DNA from: Mogibacterium neglectum
Lineage (GTDB): Bacteria > Bacillota > Clostridia > Peptostreptococcales > Anaerovoracaceae
Assembly (NCBI RefSeq): GCF_030644205.1
Contig: NZ_CP128647.1
Location: 186,001 to 250,000 of the forward strand
DNA length: 64,000 nucleotides
Reading direction: 5' to 3'
Part shown: positions 1 to 8,836 of the stretch, piece after piece
Layout: each line of letters starts with the position of its first letter
Numbering within the stretch: the first letter of the stretch is position 1
The notes under the pieces: model-generated
Seen by the model: the letters and a program-made list of their open reading frames with translations, nothing else
Told to the model about the DNA's origin: nothing
Databases searched by the model: none
Program-made: the position numbers and the translations under genes

Positions 1-160
1 TATAACCAGCAGGCTTATCAACATACATACTGGGGAAAGTGCTAGTCTCGGTGATTGGTATAATAATGTGAAAGTAAAAGCGAATTACGTTGAATTAAAA
101 AATGACTTCACTGGGGAAACAATGATATTAAAAGATGTTGAGAACCTGAACTGGGCTTAA
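1..160 (+). repeat. Diverged direct repeat, copy 1
   Basis: This stretch aligns base for base with 2308-2465, with a scatter of substitutions and a few small indels. Both copies cover the end of the same reading frame. Copy 1 keeps the frame open; copy 2 has a net 2-base loss that breaks it. The repeats bracket roughly 2.1 kb of decayed accessory sequence, so the region arose by duplication or by insertion between two related genes. Confidence 0.75.
2..160 (+). CDS. C-terminal end of an unidentified protein, cut by the window edge
   Basis: An open frame runs from the left edge to a TAA at 158-160 and gives about 52 residues. It includes HTGESASLGDWYNN and ends DVENLNWA. I do not recognise the family. 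The same peptide, in a decayed copy, is encoded at 2083-2465, so this is the intact member of a duplicated pair, at least for the part visible. Neighbouring genes in this stretch are broken accessory genes. An immunity-type or other accessory protein is possible, but nothing in the sequence proves it. Confidence 0.5.
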   Translation: MTSRLINIHTGESASLGDWYNNVKVKANYVELKNDFTGETMILKDVENLNWA

Positions 161-184
161 AATGCTGTTATTCAGAACCTTTAT

Positions 185-634
185 GTGCAAACAGCAGAGG
201 TTGGAGATCCAGGTTATACACTTGATCTGATTCTTGATACATATCGAAATATATATTGCTTGTTCAAGGAAGCCGAGGAAGATGTTTGTGAAGAAATATG
301 CTACTATATTGAAGAATATTTGGAGCTCGGAAGACTGGAACACTATAATGAATATGGAATCGACATTGAACATCCTTATGAGGGGCTATTTTTAAAAACA
401 GGATGCAGATATAAGTACACTATCAACCATACGAAAAAAGTGTATTACTCGCTCAATGAAACGAAAATCCTTTTTCAAGGCAACACAGAGAATGATTTTT
501 CAGACCCACTACCAATACTGATGAGCTATGGATGAGGTACAGAACCCGGAGAATGGCTTGGCGATATTATTGGCGTGTCAGATAGCAGGCCAGAGGGATA
601 TATGCTTTTAAAGAAACTATATATGGATAGGTAA
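185..634 (+). pseudogene. Unknown acidic protein, interrupted by an in-frame TGA
   Basis: A frame opening at a GTG (185) encodes an acidic, tyrosine-rich protein and meets a TGA at 533-535. After that codon the same frame stays open for another 32 residues (GTEPGEWLGD... to LYMDR) and stops at TAA 632-634. The simplest reading is a ~149-residue gene with one nonsense change (TGG to TGA fits). No family is recognised. It starts 24 bases after the previous stop, without a good ribosome binding site. The alternative is a real 116-residue protein ending at 535. Confidence 0.45.
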
Positions 635-795
635 ATGATAAAGCGTGATTCTCGTAGAAAAGACTGAATGATAGTGAAGAAATGAAAGGCTTGTTAGAAA
701 ACGGATTAAGTAGATAAAGATTTATTTTAAGAAAATGATTTAAGTAAATTTTAATATGTCGATCTAAACTAAATTAAATACTGAAGACAACCGAG

Positions 796-1252
796 ATGGA
801 TAAACGTATTATACTTTGCGCCTATTTGCCAGTTGCTAAAACGGTTTATCGCAATGTAGGCAAAATTTTGACCACAATAATGAAGCTGATGTTGATATTA
901 CAGATAATGAGGATAGGTTTTTTAACTTTTATGTCCATAAGCAAGATGCTTATTTTGCGAATAAGGTTTTCCCTGATATTCCGCTTCCAGTTTTCGTCAT
1001 AATCCGATAAATTGCACAAGAGAAATGACGAGATTAAGCAATGAGCAATATCCTTGGATGTATATGATGGATAAAGATTCGGAAACTAATAAATAAGGGA
1101 TCCTTACAGCAATCCCGTTCTTAGGTACAGATAAACGCATTATATCTGTGCTCCCACTACATAAGACAGAATCTATTTTCAGAGTGCTTAATGAGAATCT
1201 TGCACATGAACACAGTAATTTGAAAAAGACTATCGGAGAGCGCTGCCGATAA
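796..1252 (+). pseudogene. Broken unknown gene in several frames
   Basis: The longest single-frame ORF here (796-1002) reads as an unlikely hydrophobic string. A different frame from 855 gives a protein-like sequence (CRQNFDHNNEADVD... to PLPVF). A one-frame change near 995 continues it (NPINCTREMTRLSNEQYPWM...), and a TAA at 1094-1096 interrupts it. The same frame then reads on as GILTAIPFLGTDKRIISVLP to a stop at 1250-1252. So one gene appears broken by at least one frameshift and one nonsense change. The family is not recognised. Confidence 0.4.
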
Positions 1253-1320
1253 TTATCTTACTGTTTCTGTTGCAACTACTAGTTTGCATGATTCATTTAT
1301 ATCTAATGACAACACGGGCA

Positions 1321-1346
1321 CTGTCCAGCCCATAAGAGCTGGACAG
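1321..1346. promoter_or_regulatory. Perfect 9-bp inverted repeat upstream of the CPBP gene
   Basis: CTGTCCAGC and GCTGGACAG are separated by 8 bases and lie 29 bases before the ATG at 1375. There is no following T-run, so a terminator is unlikely. An operator or a 5'-leader hairpin is possible. It is seen directly; the function is inferred. Confidence 0.45.
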
Positions 1347-1374
1347 CTGATATGTAGAGGATGGTGGCAATAAA

Positions 1375-1980
1375 ATGTATAATAAACAGTTTAAAAATGG
1401 CATTTATTTCGCGATAGCAATCTGGTTGCTAGACATGTTATGCTTATATCTTGCGGGCAGGTTTTCTGGTAACGATTATTTGTGCTGGGTTGTAGGAATC
1501 ATTCCCACGATCGCAGTAATGACCATCACTTATCTGCAAAACCACGACCTAAAGGATCTTGGATTCTATCCGAAGCACCTAAAACAGGATGGCATTGTGA
1601 TGTGCTGTGTGCTCGTAATCGAATTGCTGATTGGATTCTATCTGTTCCATATGTCATGGGAGTACGCAATTCACAGTTGGCTATATTATATTTTCTGGAT
1701 CGCACTACAGGAGGAACTTGTTTACAGAGGATTCATCCAAAGCCACCTGTTTTTGTCGTGCATCAATCGGAAAGCCAGCTATTTGATTGGTGCAGCAATG
1801 TTTGCTGCATCGCATATCCCTTACCAGATGCAGATTAGGCCATGGGATGCCTTGTTTACGGTTCAGATATGCATTGCGTTTTTATGGCACTTTGTGTATT
1901 GCTGGATCATTGAGAAGAGAGGCAATATCTGCATCCCGTTGGTGATTCATGTGGCAACAGATTTCTTAGGAGTCATTTAA
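1375..1980 (+). CDS. CPBP-family intramembrane metalloprotease
   Basis: This is a 201-residue protein with several hydrophobic segments and the CPBP (Abi/CaaX-type) signature. The EExxxR motif is EELVYRG at residues 113-119, a second-motif His is at 147 (SHIP), and a third-motif His/Asp is at 192-196 (HVATD). CPBP proteins cleave within the membrane. In Gram-positive bacteria some give bacteriocin self-immunity and others process peptides; the substrate here cannot be read. The gene stands alone among broken accessory genes, preceded by a 9-bp inverted repeat and a weak GAGG ribosome binding site. The length is short but normal for small members. A second, unrelated-looking CPBP gene lies at 27082-27948. 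Confidence 0.85.
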   Translation: MYNKQFKNGIYFAIAIWLLDMLCLYLAGRFSGNDYLCWVVGIIPTIAVMTITYLQNHDLKDLGFYPKHLKQDGIVMCCVLVIELLIGFYLFHMSWEYAIHSWLYYIFWIALQEELVYRGFIQSHLFLSCINRKASYLIGAAMFAASHIPYQMQIRPWDALFTVQICIAFLWHFVYCWIIEKRGNICIPLVIHVATDFLGVI

Positions 1981-2082
1981 GCTACTTGTTCTTTGTTAAC
2001 TGAATACACCTAAGTTATGAATGCTTCGAAAAGTTCCGACAGCGTTGAATAACCAAGTTGTCGTCGCAGTATGTCGTTTATT

Positions 2083-2465
2083 CCCTCAGTGAACCACAGA
2101 AGCTATTCATCGGTATAATTCTCAATGGATATTCCCTTGGGAATATATCAGCGTAGCAATCTGTTGTGGTGCTCGTTCTGTTCTATTATCCGCAGAATTA
2201 TCACTCCTAGATATTAAGCTTCCGTTTTGGATATATGGAAGGAATCTGATTTTTCTAGATGTGTACTATTTGCTTGCAGAAACAGTGGAGGCGCACAATT
2301 GGAATCCTATAACTAGCAAGCTTATCAACATGCATACTGGGGAAATTGCCAGTCTCGGTGATTGGTATAATTGTGAAGGTAAAAGCGAACTACGTTGAAT
2401 TAAAAAATGACTTCACTGGGGAAATGTTGGTATTAAAAGATGTTGAGAACCTGAACTGGGTTTAG
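2083..2465 (+). pseudogene. Decayed second copy of the 1-160 gene
   Basis: One frame reads ...WEYISVAICCGARSVLL... through YLLAETVEAHNWNPITSKLIN to GDWYN near 2370, then breaks: the DNA has lost two bases relative to copy 1. Restoring the frame gives VKANYVELKND... and the same C-terminal DVENLNWV before TAG 2463-2465. A TGA near 2092 also interrupts the upstream part. It is therefore a dead paralogue that shows about 90 residues of what probably lies left of the window edge in copy 1. The family is not recognised. Confidence 0.55.
2308..2465 (+). repeat. Diverged direct repeat, copy 2
   Basis: This is the partner of 1-160. It holds the same C-terminal coding segment with a net two-base deletion around 2371 and several substitutions. 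Confidence 0.75.
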
Positions 2466-2636
2466 ACTGCTAAAAGGGTGTTTATACTATAACCATGTAT
2501 ACGCTTGTAAAAATATTTCATAAGTATCAAATAACGCTTATTTTAATATTTAAGTAAACTTATGTTAAATAATCCAACAAATATATTAAAGCTTACGTAA
2601 CTAGTTACAAAATCCATTATAACGGGAGCATAGCAA

Positions 2637-3407
2637 GTGAAAAGACATATAGATAAACCATATAAAATCAATTTAAAAGTATACATTTCAATTGGACTGA
2701 TGTCTGAAGTAGCCTTGTTTGTATCTGTTTTTTATAATGATTTTATGGGAAGTAAGATATCAGATATAGTAAAGAACATGTCAATTGGGTGCTTAGCTTC
2801 AGTAATTGTAGCTTTAATAATTGAAATTGGAAATAATAAGGAAAGAAATATGAATGCAAATACCGTGTATGACTTAGTATACGATGAGTTAAAAAATCAA
2901 ATTCTTTTCTATATTTCGACTTGGGCTCACCTTTGTAGCATCGCTTTTCCCAAATTAGAATGCAGCCAGGAAAGACACACTTGGAGTGAATGGTATGAAA
3001 TAACAAAAATTAACTTTATAGAGAGTGATGATAGTACACAAGTGGAACTGATGAGCTTATTTAAAAGTGAACTTTCGTTGAACATAGATGGTATTGAAAA
3101 AGCTATATTAAAGATAGAGGATCAACAGTATATTCTTGAGATTGATATATTACTAAATAATGAATTAAAAAATATAATTAGAAATTTAAAGGATGATTTT
3201 AGTGATATTAAATTCACGTTAACGATACAAAAAGATAAAGAAGCGTTTTGGAGGCTATTTGATAATATAAAATTAGGCTTAGAAACACATATAGACCATT
3301 GGAGTGACATAAGATTCTATAATTATTATATGATAAAACCTTATGAGCTTTGCAATAGAGAAGAAATGATAAAGGCAATAAAGAAGAGTAATCAAGTTAA
3401 TAGATAA
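2637..3407 (+). CDS. Unknown membrane protein with two N-terminal helices
   Basis: It encodes 256 residues from a GTG start, with GGGAG about 10 bases upstream. Two hydrophobic segments at about residues 13-34 and 48-65 make a hairpin anchor. The remaining ~190 residues look cytoplasmic, charged and helical. No catalytic motif or named domain is recognised. It is more AT-rich than the housekeeping genes further right and sits between two pseudogenes, which suggests acquired DNA. The layout (short two-helix anchor plus soluble effector-like domain) occurs in some defence proteins, but nothing specific supports that here. Confidence 0.6.
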   Translation: MKRHIDKPYKINLKVYISIGLMSEVALFVSVFYNDFMGSKISDIVKNMSIGCLASVIVALIIEIGNNKERNMNANTVYDLVYDELKNQILFYISTWAHLCSIAFPKLECSQERHTWSEWYEITKINFIESDDSTQVELMSLFKSELSLNIDGIEKAILKIEDQQYILEIDILLNNELKNIIRNLKDDFSDIKFTLTIQKDKEAFWRLFDNIKLGLETHIDHWSDIRFYNYYMIKPYELCNREEMIKAIKKSNQVNR

Positions 3408-3450
3408 TGTGAAACTATTAAATTAATTGCGCATCAAAAGAGGCACCAAC

Positions 3451-4658
3451 ATGCTAGAAACAAAAACACTAGAAAATAACTTAGTTAGCGACTCACTGCA
3501 AGAATCACTAATTGATACTACAAAAGAACATGTTTCAATTGAAACAAATCCGACGACCGAGCTCGACATTCAAATTGAAACACTTCCAGCAGAATCTATT
3601 GAAGATGAAACAAGATTAGTAGAAATTACTGATAATAAACTCTTGGGCAAGTTAATAACTTGCTTACGGGAGTTTTCCAAGCAGGAAATTCAGTTAATAA
3701 TGTTGCTCAGATAGTTAAAACTGGACCTGTATATAGAGCAATAGTACCAGCGGGTACGAAACTAGCAAATTCTAAAGCCATGGATGGTGCTTATCGAGGT
3801 ATATTCCATGGTGCCAATGGGATTAAAGGGCAGGCGAACCTTGTCGAGATTGAATCTGGCACAACAATAGCAACAAATAGCATATCAGTGGCTATGAACG
3901 TATCATCTTTAATAGTCGGACAGTATTACATGAGGCAGATTAACGCCGAACTTGATGTAATTAGTGATGGAATAGAGCAGATGCAGAGTTTTCAAGACAA
4001 TGAGTATCGCAGCAGAGTATTCTCTCTAGTTACACATGTTAAGAAGATTGCCAATTTCCAGAGTGAAATATTGGAGAACGAGGAACTGCGTATCTCAAAG
4101 ATACATCAGTTGGACAGCTTAGAAGTAAAGTGTACATAACTTTTAGGACAAGCAAATCTTACATTAGCAGGTTTCGCAAATAAGAATAAGCTATCTTATG
4201 AAGAATATGAAAAGATAGTACATAAAGTTCAGAAGTGGTTAGTATATCAGAAATCGTTGCTAGAAATCTTGTATAAGATTTCTGATCTCCGATATACTTT
4301 GCATATTGGGACCGTATCTAGGGAGCAGTGCGCTACTTTGATACCTACTTATAAAAAACAGGTAATCGATACTCAGAAACGAATTAACTCATGGCATAAC
4401 AATTCTGCAAAGCGACTAGGAATCAAGATAGATGAAATTTGCAAAAAGAGAGCAGGTCTTGATGGAGCAATTCATTTTATTCCAGGCTTACTTAAGGATG
4501 AATACAAGTTCCGTTCTATTGACATGAAAACTGTCAAAATGATAATCGAACAAGCGATGGGCTATGAAGAGCAGTGTGCGGCACATACATCAGAGCTTTA
4601 TAACAAAGATGTTCAGCTAATATCGAAGGATGGAAGGCTCTATTACCTTCCAGAATAA
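3451..4658 (+). pseudogene. Unknown ~400-residue gene broken by two frameshifts
   Basis: Three consecutive pieces in different frames join into one protein. The first starts at ATG 3451 after AGAGG and runs to about 3660. It continues in another frame (LLTGVFQAGNSVNN...) until about 4137, then in a third frame from about 4142 (LGQANLTLAGFANKNKLSYEE...) to TAA at 4658. The N-terminal 70 residues are acidic and low complexity. The middle has a hydrophobic stretch (TTIATNSISVAMNVSSLIVG) followed by helical segments. I do not recognise the family. Both breaks could be real or assembly errors, but the surrounding decay favours real. Confidence 0.6.
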
Positions 4659-4763
4659 GAGGAAGGCTAGAATATATCATAAATCACCCCCAACTCAACC
4701 ACCAGTTCCTGTACCCACCTACGCATTCGTCATATGCTTGAGTCATGAAAGGAGGTGTCCGAT

Positions 4764-5387
4764 ATGGATCAAATCAAAATTGGGAAATTCATAGCATCCT
4801 GTAGGAAGGAAGGACACATGACACAGGCTGAACTCGCCGAGAAACTTTGCATCAGTGACCGAGCAGTATCGAAATGGGAGACTGGAAGGTCCATGCCAGA
4901 CTCGGGAATCATGCTAGAGTTATGCGAGCTTCTGAATATTAACGTAAACGAACTCCTGTCGGGCGAAAAGATCATGACAGAATCATATGACAAGAGAGTA
5001 GAGGAAAATCTTTTAGCCATGAGGCGAGAGATAGAAGAGCGCGATAAGCGTATGCTTAGACTGGAGACGTTGCTGACCCTACCGACAATCATAGTGGGAA
5101 TCATCCTCATAGTTCTTGCAGTATTGCTTGTTATGCCAATTTGGCTCAGAATAGCGCTAGTTGCATTCACTGTCGCTATGATTCTTGTAGTGGGCTTTAT
5201 TGCAGTTGGCATTGAGCAAAAAGCAGGGTATTATGAATGTGAGTTCTGTCATCACAGATACGTACCGACCTATAGAGAGGTGATCTTAGCTCCGCATAGA
5301 GGTAGAGACAGATATATGAAGTGCCCAAAGTGCGGTAAGCGTTGCTGGCAGAAGAAAGTACTAACCGATGAAGATTCAGAGCTATAA
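4764..5387 (+). CDS. XRE-family regulator with two membrane helices and a zinc ribbon
   Basis: The start is ATG 4764, 8 bases after AAAGGAGG; an upstream in-frame GTG at 4755 overlaps that site and is rejected. The 207-residue product has an HTH_3/XRE domain (about 5-60, with the QAELAEKL...SDRAVSKWE helix-turn-helix), a charged coiled stretch (75-100) and two membrane helices (about 105-127 and 130-150). It ends in a four-cysteine ribbon (Cys159, 162, 187, 190). The HTH-plus-two-helix layout is common in Firmicutes membrane-bound regulators. DNA binding while tethered to the membrane is the likely mode; the signal and targets are unknown. Confidence 0.85.
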   Translation: MDQIKIGKFIASCRKEGHMTQAELAEKLCISDRAVSKWETGRSMPDSGIMLELCELLNINVNELLSGEKIMTESYDKRVEENLLAMRREIEERDKRMLRLETLLTLPTIIVGIILIVLAVLLVMPIWLRIALVAFTVAMILVVGFIAVGIEQKAGYYECEFCHHRYVPTYREVILAPHRGRDRYMKCPKCGKRCWQKKVLTDEDSEL

Positions 5388-5435
5388 ACCGCGATAGCAC
5401 ATATTGCAATAATCAATAATCATAGAGGATAGCAT

Positions 5436-5840
5436 ATGACCAAACAACAACTTCTCGCCCTCTGGCAGGGAAACTCATGGGAAAGATCACCAGCAGGAAT
5501 ATACTTTATAAGTTGCAAGTCCGATAAGGACTTGCACTTTAGCTTCTCTGGATACAGCGAAAAGGATGTAAAATCCATCCCAGACCCATTGATGAAAAGA
5601 CTAGCTACAGAAATCGCCGAGCTGGATCAGGAGGCACTGCACCTTATAAATGAAAATTTCCCTGACGAGGACATCGAAGGTATCTCGCTCACTGATATAA
5701 TGTTCGATAAGAGTGGATGCTACGATGCATTTGCGTTAGGATACTATGTGGGCGAATCGCCAGCGGGCGAACTATATATGCTAGTTAGCTTTGGCGAAGA
5801 ATTTGAGGCTAATCCAGAAGTGATCTGCGAAGTGTATTAA
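5436..5840 (+). CDS. Small acidic protein of unknown function (possibly DUF2004-like)
   Basis: It encodes 134 acidic residues with no signal peptide or membrane helix. The C-terminal third (DIMFDKSGCYDAFALGYYVG, then GELYMLVSFGEEFEANPEVI) resembles the strand-rich end of DUF2004-type cytoplasmic proteins, often found near polymorphic toxin immunity genes. That match is from memory of the pattern and is weak. It starts 48 bases after the XRE gene, with AGAGGA upstream, and could be cotranscribed with it. No catalytic residues are evident. Confidence 0.6.
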   Translation: MTKQQLLALWQGNSWERSPAGIYFISCKSDKDLHFSFSGYSEKDVKSIPDPLMKRLATEIAELDQEALHLINENFPDEDIEGISLTDIMFDKSGCYDAFALGYYVGESPAGELYMLVSFGEEFEANPEVICEVY

Positions 5841-6115
5841 ATTGCGGTGGCGGCAAGCATTATATATTTGCCATTAATCGGTATAATTTAACTGAACATT
5901 ATATCCATATCCCAACCATGAATCAATAAACACAAGAAAGAACACACAGTAGAATGATTTAACAGAAAGAGAGGATGTTTTATAAGATGGATAATAAAAA
6001 TAATATTGTTTCCGATAATGAATATCCTTAGTTATAGTGTTCTTGCAAGTTATAAACGAGAAAATAAAATCAGTTTAAATCAAAAACTGATAAATTTGAA
6101 TTGTAGAGGTTTGGT

Positions 6116-6682
6116 GTGAGTAAAAAATTAGAAGAAATGAGTTTAAAAGAACTTTGGCAGCTATTTCCGATATTTCTAGTTGAACATAATAATGAGTGGA
6201 TAAAATGGTATGAAGAAGAAAGGAAAACGATCATATCAATAGTGCCGAGCAAAAGTATAAAAAGAATATCTCATATCGGTAGTTCCGCTATATCGGGAAT
6301 ATGGGCAAAAAATATTGTAGATATGTTAGTTGAAGTAAACGACAAGGAAGCTTTGGATATGGTTAAACATATTCTTATAAATAATGGTTGGTTATGCATG
6401 AATATGAATGAAACTCGAATCACATTAAATAAAGGCTATACAGAACAAGGATTTGCAGAAAAAGTATTCCATCTTCATATTAGAATTGCTGGAGATAATG
6501 ATGAATTATATTTCAGAGATTATTTGAATGAGTATAAGGAAATAGCCAAAGAATATGAAACCTTAAAATTATCCCTTTGGAAAGTATTTGAACACGATAG
6601 AGATGGATATACTGAGGCAAAAACAGATTTTATAAAAAAATATACAAATTTAGCAAAAAACTTATATGGTAAAAGATATTAG
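6116..6682 (+). CDS. GrpB-family (nucleotidyltransferase-like) protein
   Basis: It encodes 188 residues from a GTG at 6116 after TAGAGG. The GrpB/DUF1000-type core is clear: HIGSSAISGIWAKNIVDMLVEV near residues 53-74, then a conserved block HLHIRIAGDNDELYFRDYL and EAKTDFI near the C-terminus. GrpB proteins belong to the nucleotidyltransferase superfamily; their substrates are mostly undefined. The N-terminal 30 residues (ELWQLFPIFLVEHNNEW) match the usual family opening, so the gene looks intact. It is AT-rich and unlinked to a recognisable pathway. Confidence 0.85.
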   Translation: MSKKLEEMSLKELWQLFPIFLVEHNNEWIKWYEEERKTIISIVPSKSIKRISHIGSSAISGIWAKNIVDMLVEVNDKEALDMVKHILINNGWLCMNMNETRITLNKGYTEQGFAEKVFHLHIRIAGDNDELYFRDYLNEYKEIAKEYETLKLSLWKVFEHDRDGYTEAKTDFIKKYTNLAKNLYGKRY

Positions 6683-6811
6683 ATGAACTTGAATTTGCAA
6701 GGTATATGAAATTCTCAAAGTGCGGCAAAACCATAGGCAGTGCGCTACTGAGATTCGGCATAGAAGTTGAAAATGCTAGGTGGATTCGCATAATCGCAAG
6801 GGGGATATATA

Positions 6812-7303
6812 ATGAGAAGACAAGACAGAGAGATAACAGAATTCGGTAAACTGATGGAGATTATAAATCGCTGTGACGTCTGCAGGCTGGCTCTAAATGA
6901 CGACGGATATCCGTACATACTTCCGCTCAACTTCGGAACGGAGGTGCATGACGGCAAGCTGACATTGTATTTTCACAGTGCGCTCGAGGGCTACAAGGTT
7001 GGGCTATTCGAGAAGGATAATCGAGCTACCTTCGAGATGGACTGTAAGTATGAGCTTGAGTATTTCGAAGACAAGGGATACTGCACGATGGCGTACGAGA
7101 GTGTAATCGGAAGAGGCAAGATTCGAATCATCTCGGACGATGAGAAGATGCACGCTCTGAGGCAGCTCATGAATCACTATCATGAGGATAAAAATGCATA
7201 TTTTAACCCTGCCGCTGTTCCGAGGACTCTAGTGTATGCGCTCGAGGTTGAGCATATGACTGGAAAGAGAAAAGCACCGAAAGGTCACTTCCAGCATCAG
7301 TAA
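6812..7303 (+). CDS. Pyridoxamine 5'-phosphate oxidase family (flavin-binding split barrel) protein
   Basis: This 163-residue protein belongs to the NimA/PNPOx-like family. The pattern is CRLALNDDGYPYILPLNFG, then LYFHSALEGYKVGLFEKDNRATFEMD and a C-terminal EVEHMTGKR. Members bind FMN, F420 or haem in a split barrel. The relatives include 5-nitroimidazole reductases and general flavin reductases, so the exact substrate is open. A purine-rich AAGGGGG site precedes the ATG. A paralogue of the same family is at 43331-43807 and shares the HSALxGYKV and EHMTGK signatures. Confidence 0.8.
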   Translation: MRRQDREITEFGKLMEIINRCDVCRLALNDDGYPYILPLNFGTEVHDGKLTLYFHSALEGYKVGLFEKDNRATFEMDCKYELEYFEDKGYCTMAYESVIGRGKIRIISDDEKMHALRQLMNHYHEDKNAYFNPAAVPRTLVYALEVEHMTGKRKAPKGHFQHQ

Positions 7304-7514
7304 TACAAATCACGACGTCGTAATCTGGAATATGAGGAGTATTAGGTCCTTCATAAAAAAGAATTTAATAATTATTGCAAATGGAGATCTCTATACTATT
7401 TTATTAGAATGTAAATCTAGGAGAATATATACATTCATAACTGACATGTGTTTAAAATATTAAGACAGTTTAAAGAAAAATTATGATAATAGGTAGAAAT
7501 TGGGGTTTAAATAT

Positions 7515-8147
7515 ATGGCAAGTAAGGAACGCGTACTTACCGCTACTGAGAAAAGAAGACTAGAGAGATATTCTTTAAAATGCGAAGAACTGGAATGCAA
7601 AGGATACACTAAGACAGACCTGACGATGTCTGCAGTTAAGGCGAACATTGGTGCTTTGTATGGACTGATTATCACTATACCTTTTATTGTGATATATGTT
7701 TTGAGATACGACGGAGTTGCTTTTGACAGAGCGCGAACATCCATTAGCTCGGTGCTATCTGATATTGTGGTGCTCTTAGTTTTAATTGTGGTGCATGAAA
7801 TGATTCACGGGGTAACATGGAGTAGGTTTACGAAAAAAGGATTCAAAGATATCGAATTTGGTGTGATTTGGAAATATCTAACACCATACTGCACATGCAG
7901 TGAGCCACTTACGAGGTGGCAGTACATAACGGGTGCGATAATGCCTGGTCTGCTGCTCGGAATAGTGCCATGCATAGTTGGATGCATTACGACCGATATA
8001 CGTGTCCTATCAGTGGGCGTATTGATGACGATTGCTGCAGGTGGAGATATCCTGATAATCAAGATGATACTAGATAATAAAACGTCTAAAACCGCACTAT
8101 ATCTTGATCATCCTACGGATGTTGGGCTGGTGGTATTTCAAAAGTGA
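7515..8147 (+). CDS. DUF3267 putative membrane zinc metalloprotease
   Basis: The protein has the zincin motif HEMIHG (His94, Glu95, His98 counted from ATG 7515) inside a hydrophobic segment, flanked by other membrane helices at about residues 45-65, 137-157 and 163-185. This matches the DUF3267 family of small intramembrane or membrane-associated metallopeptidases. A TTG at 7500 would add five residues; both starts have only weak ribosome sites, and the ATG is preferred. It directly precedes a wrecked histidine kinase gene. The substrate is unknown. Confidence 0.75.
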   Translation: MASKERVLTATEKRRLERYSLKCEELECKGYTKTDLTMSAVKANIGALYGLIITIPFIVIYVLRYDGVAFDRARTSISSVLSDIVVLLVLIVVHEMIHGVTWSRFTKKGFKDIEFGVIWKYLTPYCTCSEPLTRWQYITGAIMPGLLLGIVPCIVGCITTDIRVLSVGVLMTIAAGGDILIIKMILDNKTSKTALYLDHPTDVGLVVFQK

Positions 8148-8195
8148 TACCTTACCACCTAAGTGGACCCAGCACTACCAAGAGGGGAATGGGGT

Positions 8196-8759
8196 ATGTT
8201 TTCAAATCAGAAGAAAGAGAATAAATCGCATTCCATCATTTCAAGGGTAACCCTTTGGTACAAAGTGTTTATATCTATGATTTTTTTTTAGTAATGTTTA
8301 TAGCTTAATTTGCTATATCTGACACATGGTCTAGTCACATTGTACGAAACGAGTTAGAATATGAGACCATGGAGATGTCAACGGATTTAGATGATTTCGA
8401 AACGTTTGAAGACGGAATATATTTTGTAATATATGATCAAGATAAAAAGTTAAAGAAAGGTACGCTGCCAGAGGCTTTGATGTGAATGCACCGGTAGGCT
8501 TTCCAAGTACAATTCATCTGGATACAAATTCTATTATTTTGATGTGTAAAATAGTGAAGAACAAAAGCGGATTCGTGGAATTCGAGTTATATCAGTTTTA
8601 GGCAAGGAACTACGCCTATTTTTGTTATCCTTAGCGATATTTGCACTGATTTCTATAGTTATGGACATCACTGATTTGCATAGAGCAAAGATTGATATTT
8701 TTTCGGAAGAAGAGAATGGCAGTCTTTTTGTTATTATTTTTCCAATGAATAGTGATTGA
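8196..8759 (+). pseudogene. Two-component sensor kinase with its catalytic core deleted
   Basis: From ATG 8196 (after AGGGGAATGGGG) the frame reads a typical kinase start (HSIISRVTLWYKVFISMIFF), shifts frame after a run of eight Ts, and stops at TAA near 8309. It then gives the usual extracytoplasmic segment (ELEYETMEMSTDLDDFE...YDQDKKLKKGTLPEA). It breaks again into GFDVNAPVGFPSTIH and then VISVLGKELRLFLLSLAIFA (second membrane helix). It jumps straight to AKIDIFSEEENGSLFVIIFP, the extreme C-terminus of a HATPase domain. The HAMP, HisKA and most of the ATPase are missing. No response regulator is adjacent. It is non-functional. Confidence 0.75.
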
Positions 8760-8836
8760 ATTACACTTGTGAATTACACTTGAAATCGAATTCGTAATAA
8801 AAGTGTGTTGAAAAATATGATGTTAGGAGAAAAACC

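Noticed and set aside
533-535. Selenocysteine codon
   Set aside because: No SECIS-like hairpin follows directly, and the region is full of other disabled genes.
796-1002. A 68-residue hydrophobic protein
   Set aside because: Another frame over the same bases gives more natural protein sequence that continues beyond it, so this is a shadow of a broken gene.
1482-1838. A 118-residue ORF inside the CPBP gene
   Set aside because: It overlaps a gene with clear family motifs in another frame and has a His/Pro/Arg-rich shadow composition.
6683-6811. A short frame (KCGKTIGSALLRFGIEVENARW) between the GrpB and PPOX genes
   Set aside because: It lacks a ribosome site and runs into the PPOX start. 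It may be a remnant of a lost zinc-ribbon gene, but the support is too thin for a feature.
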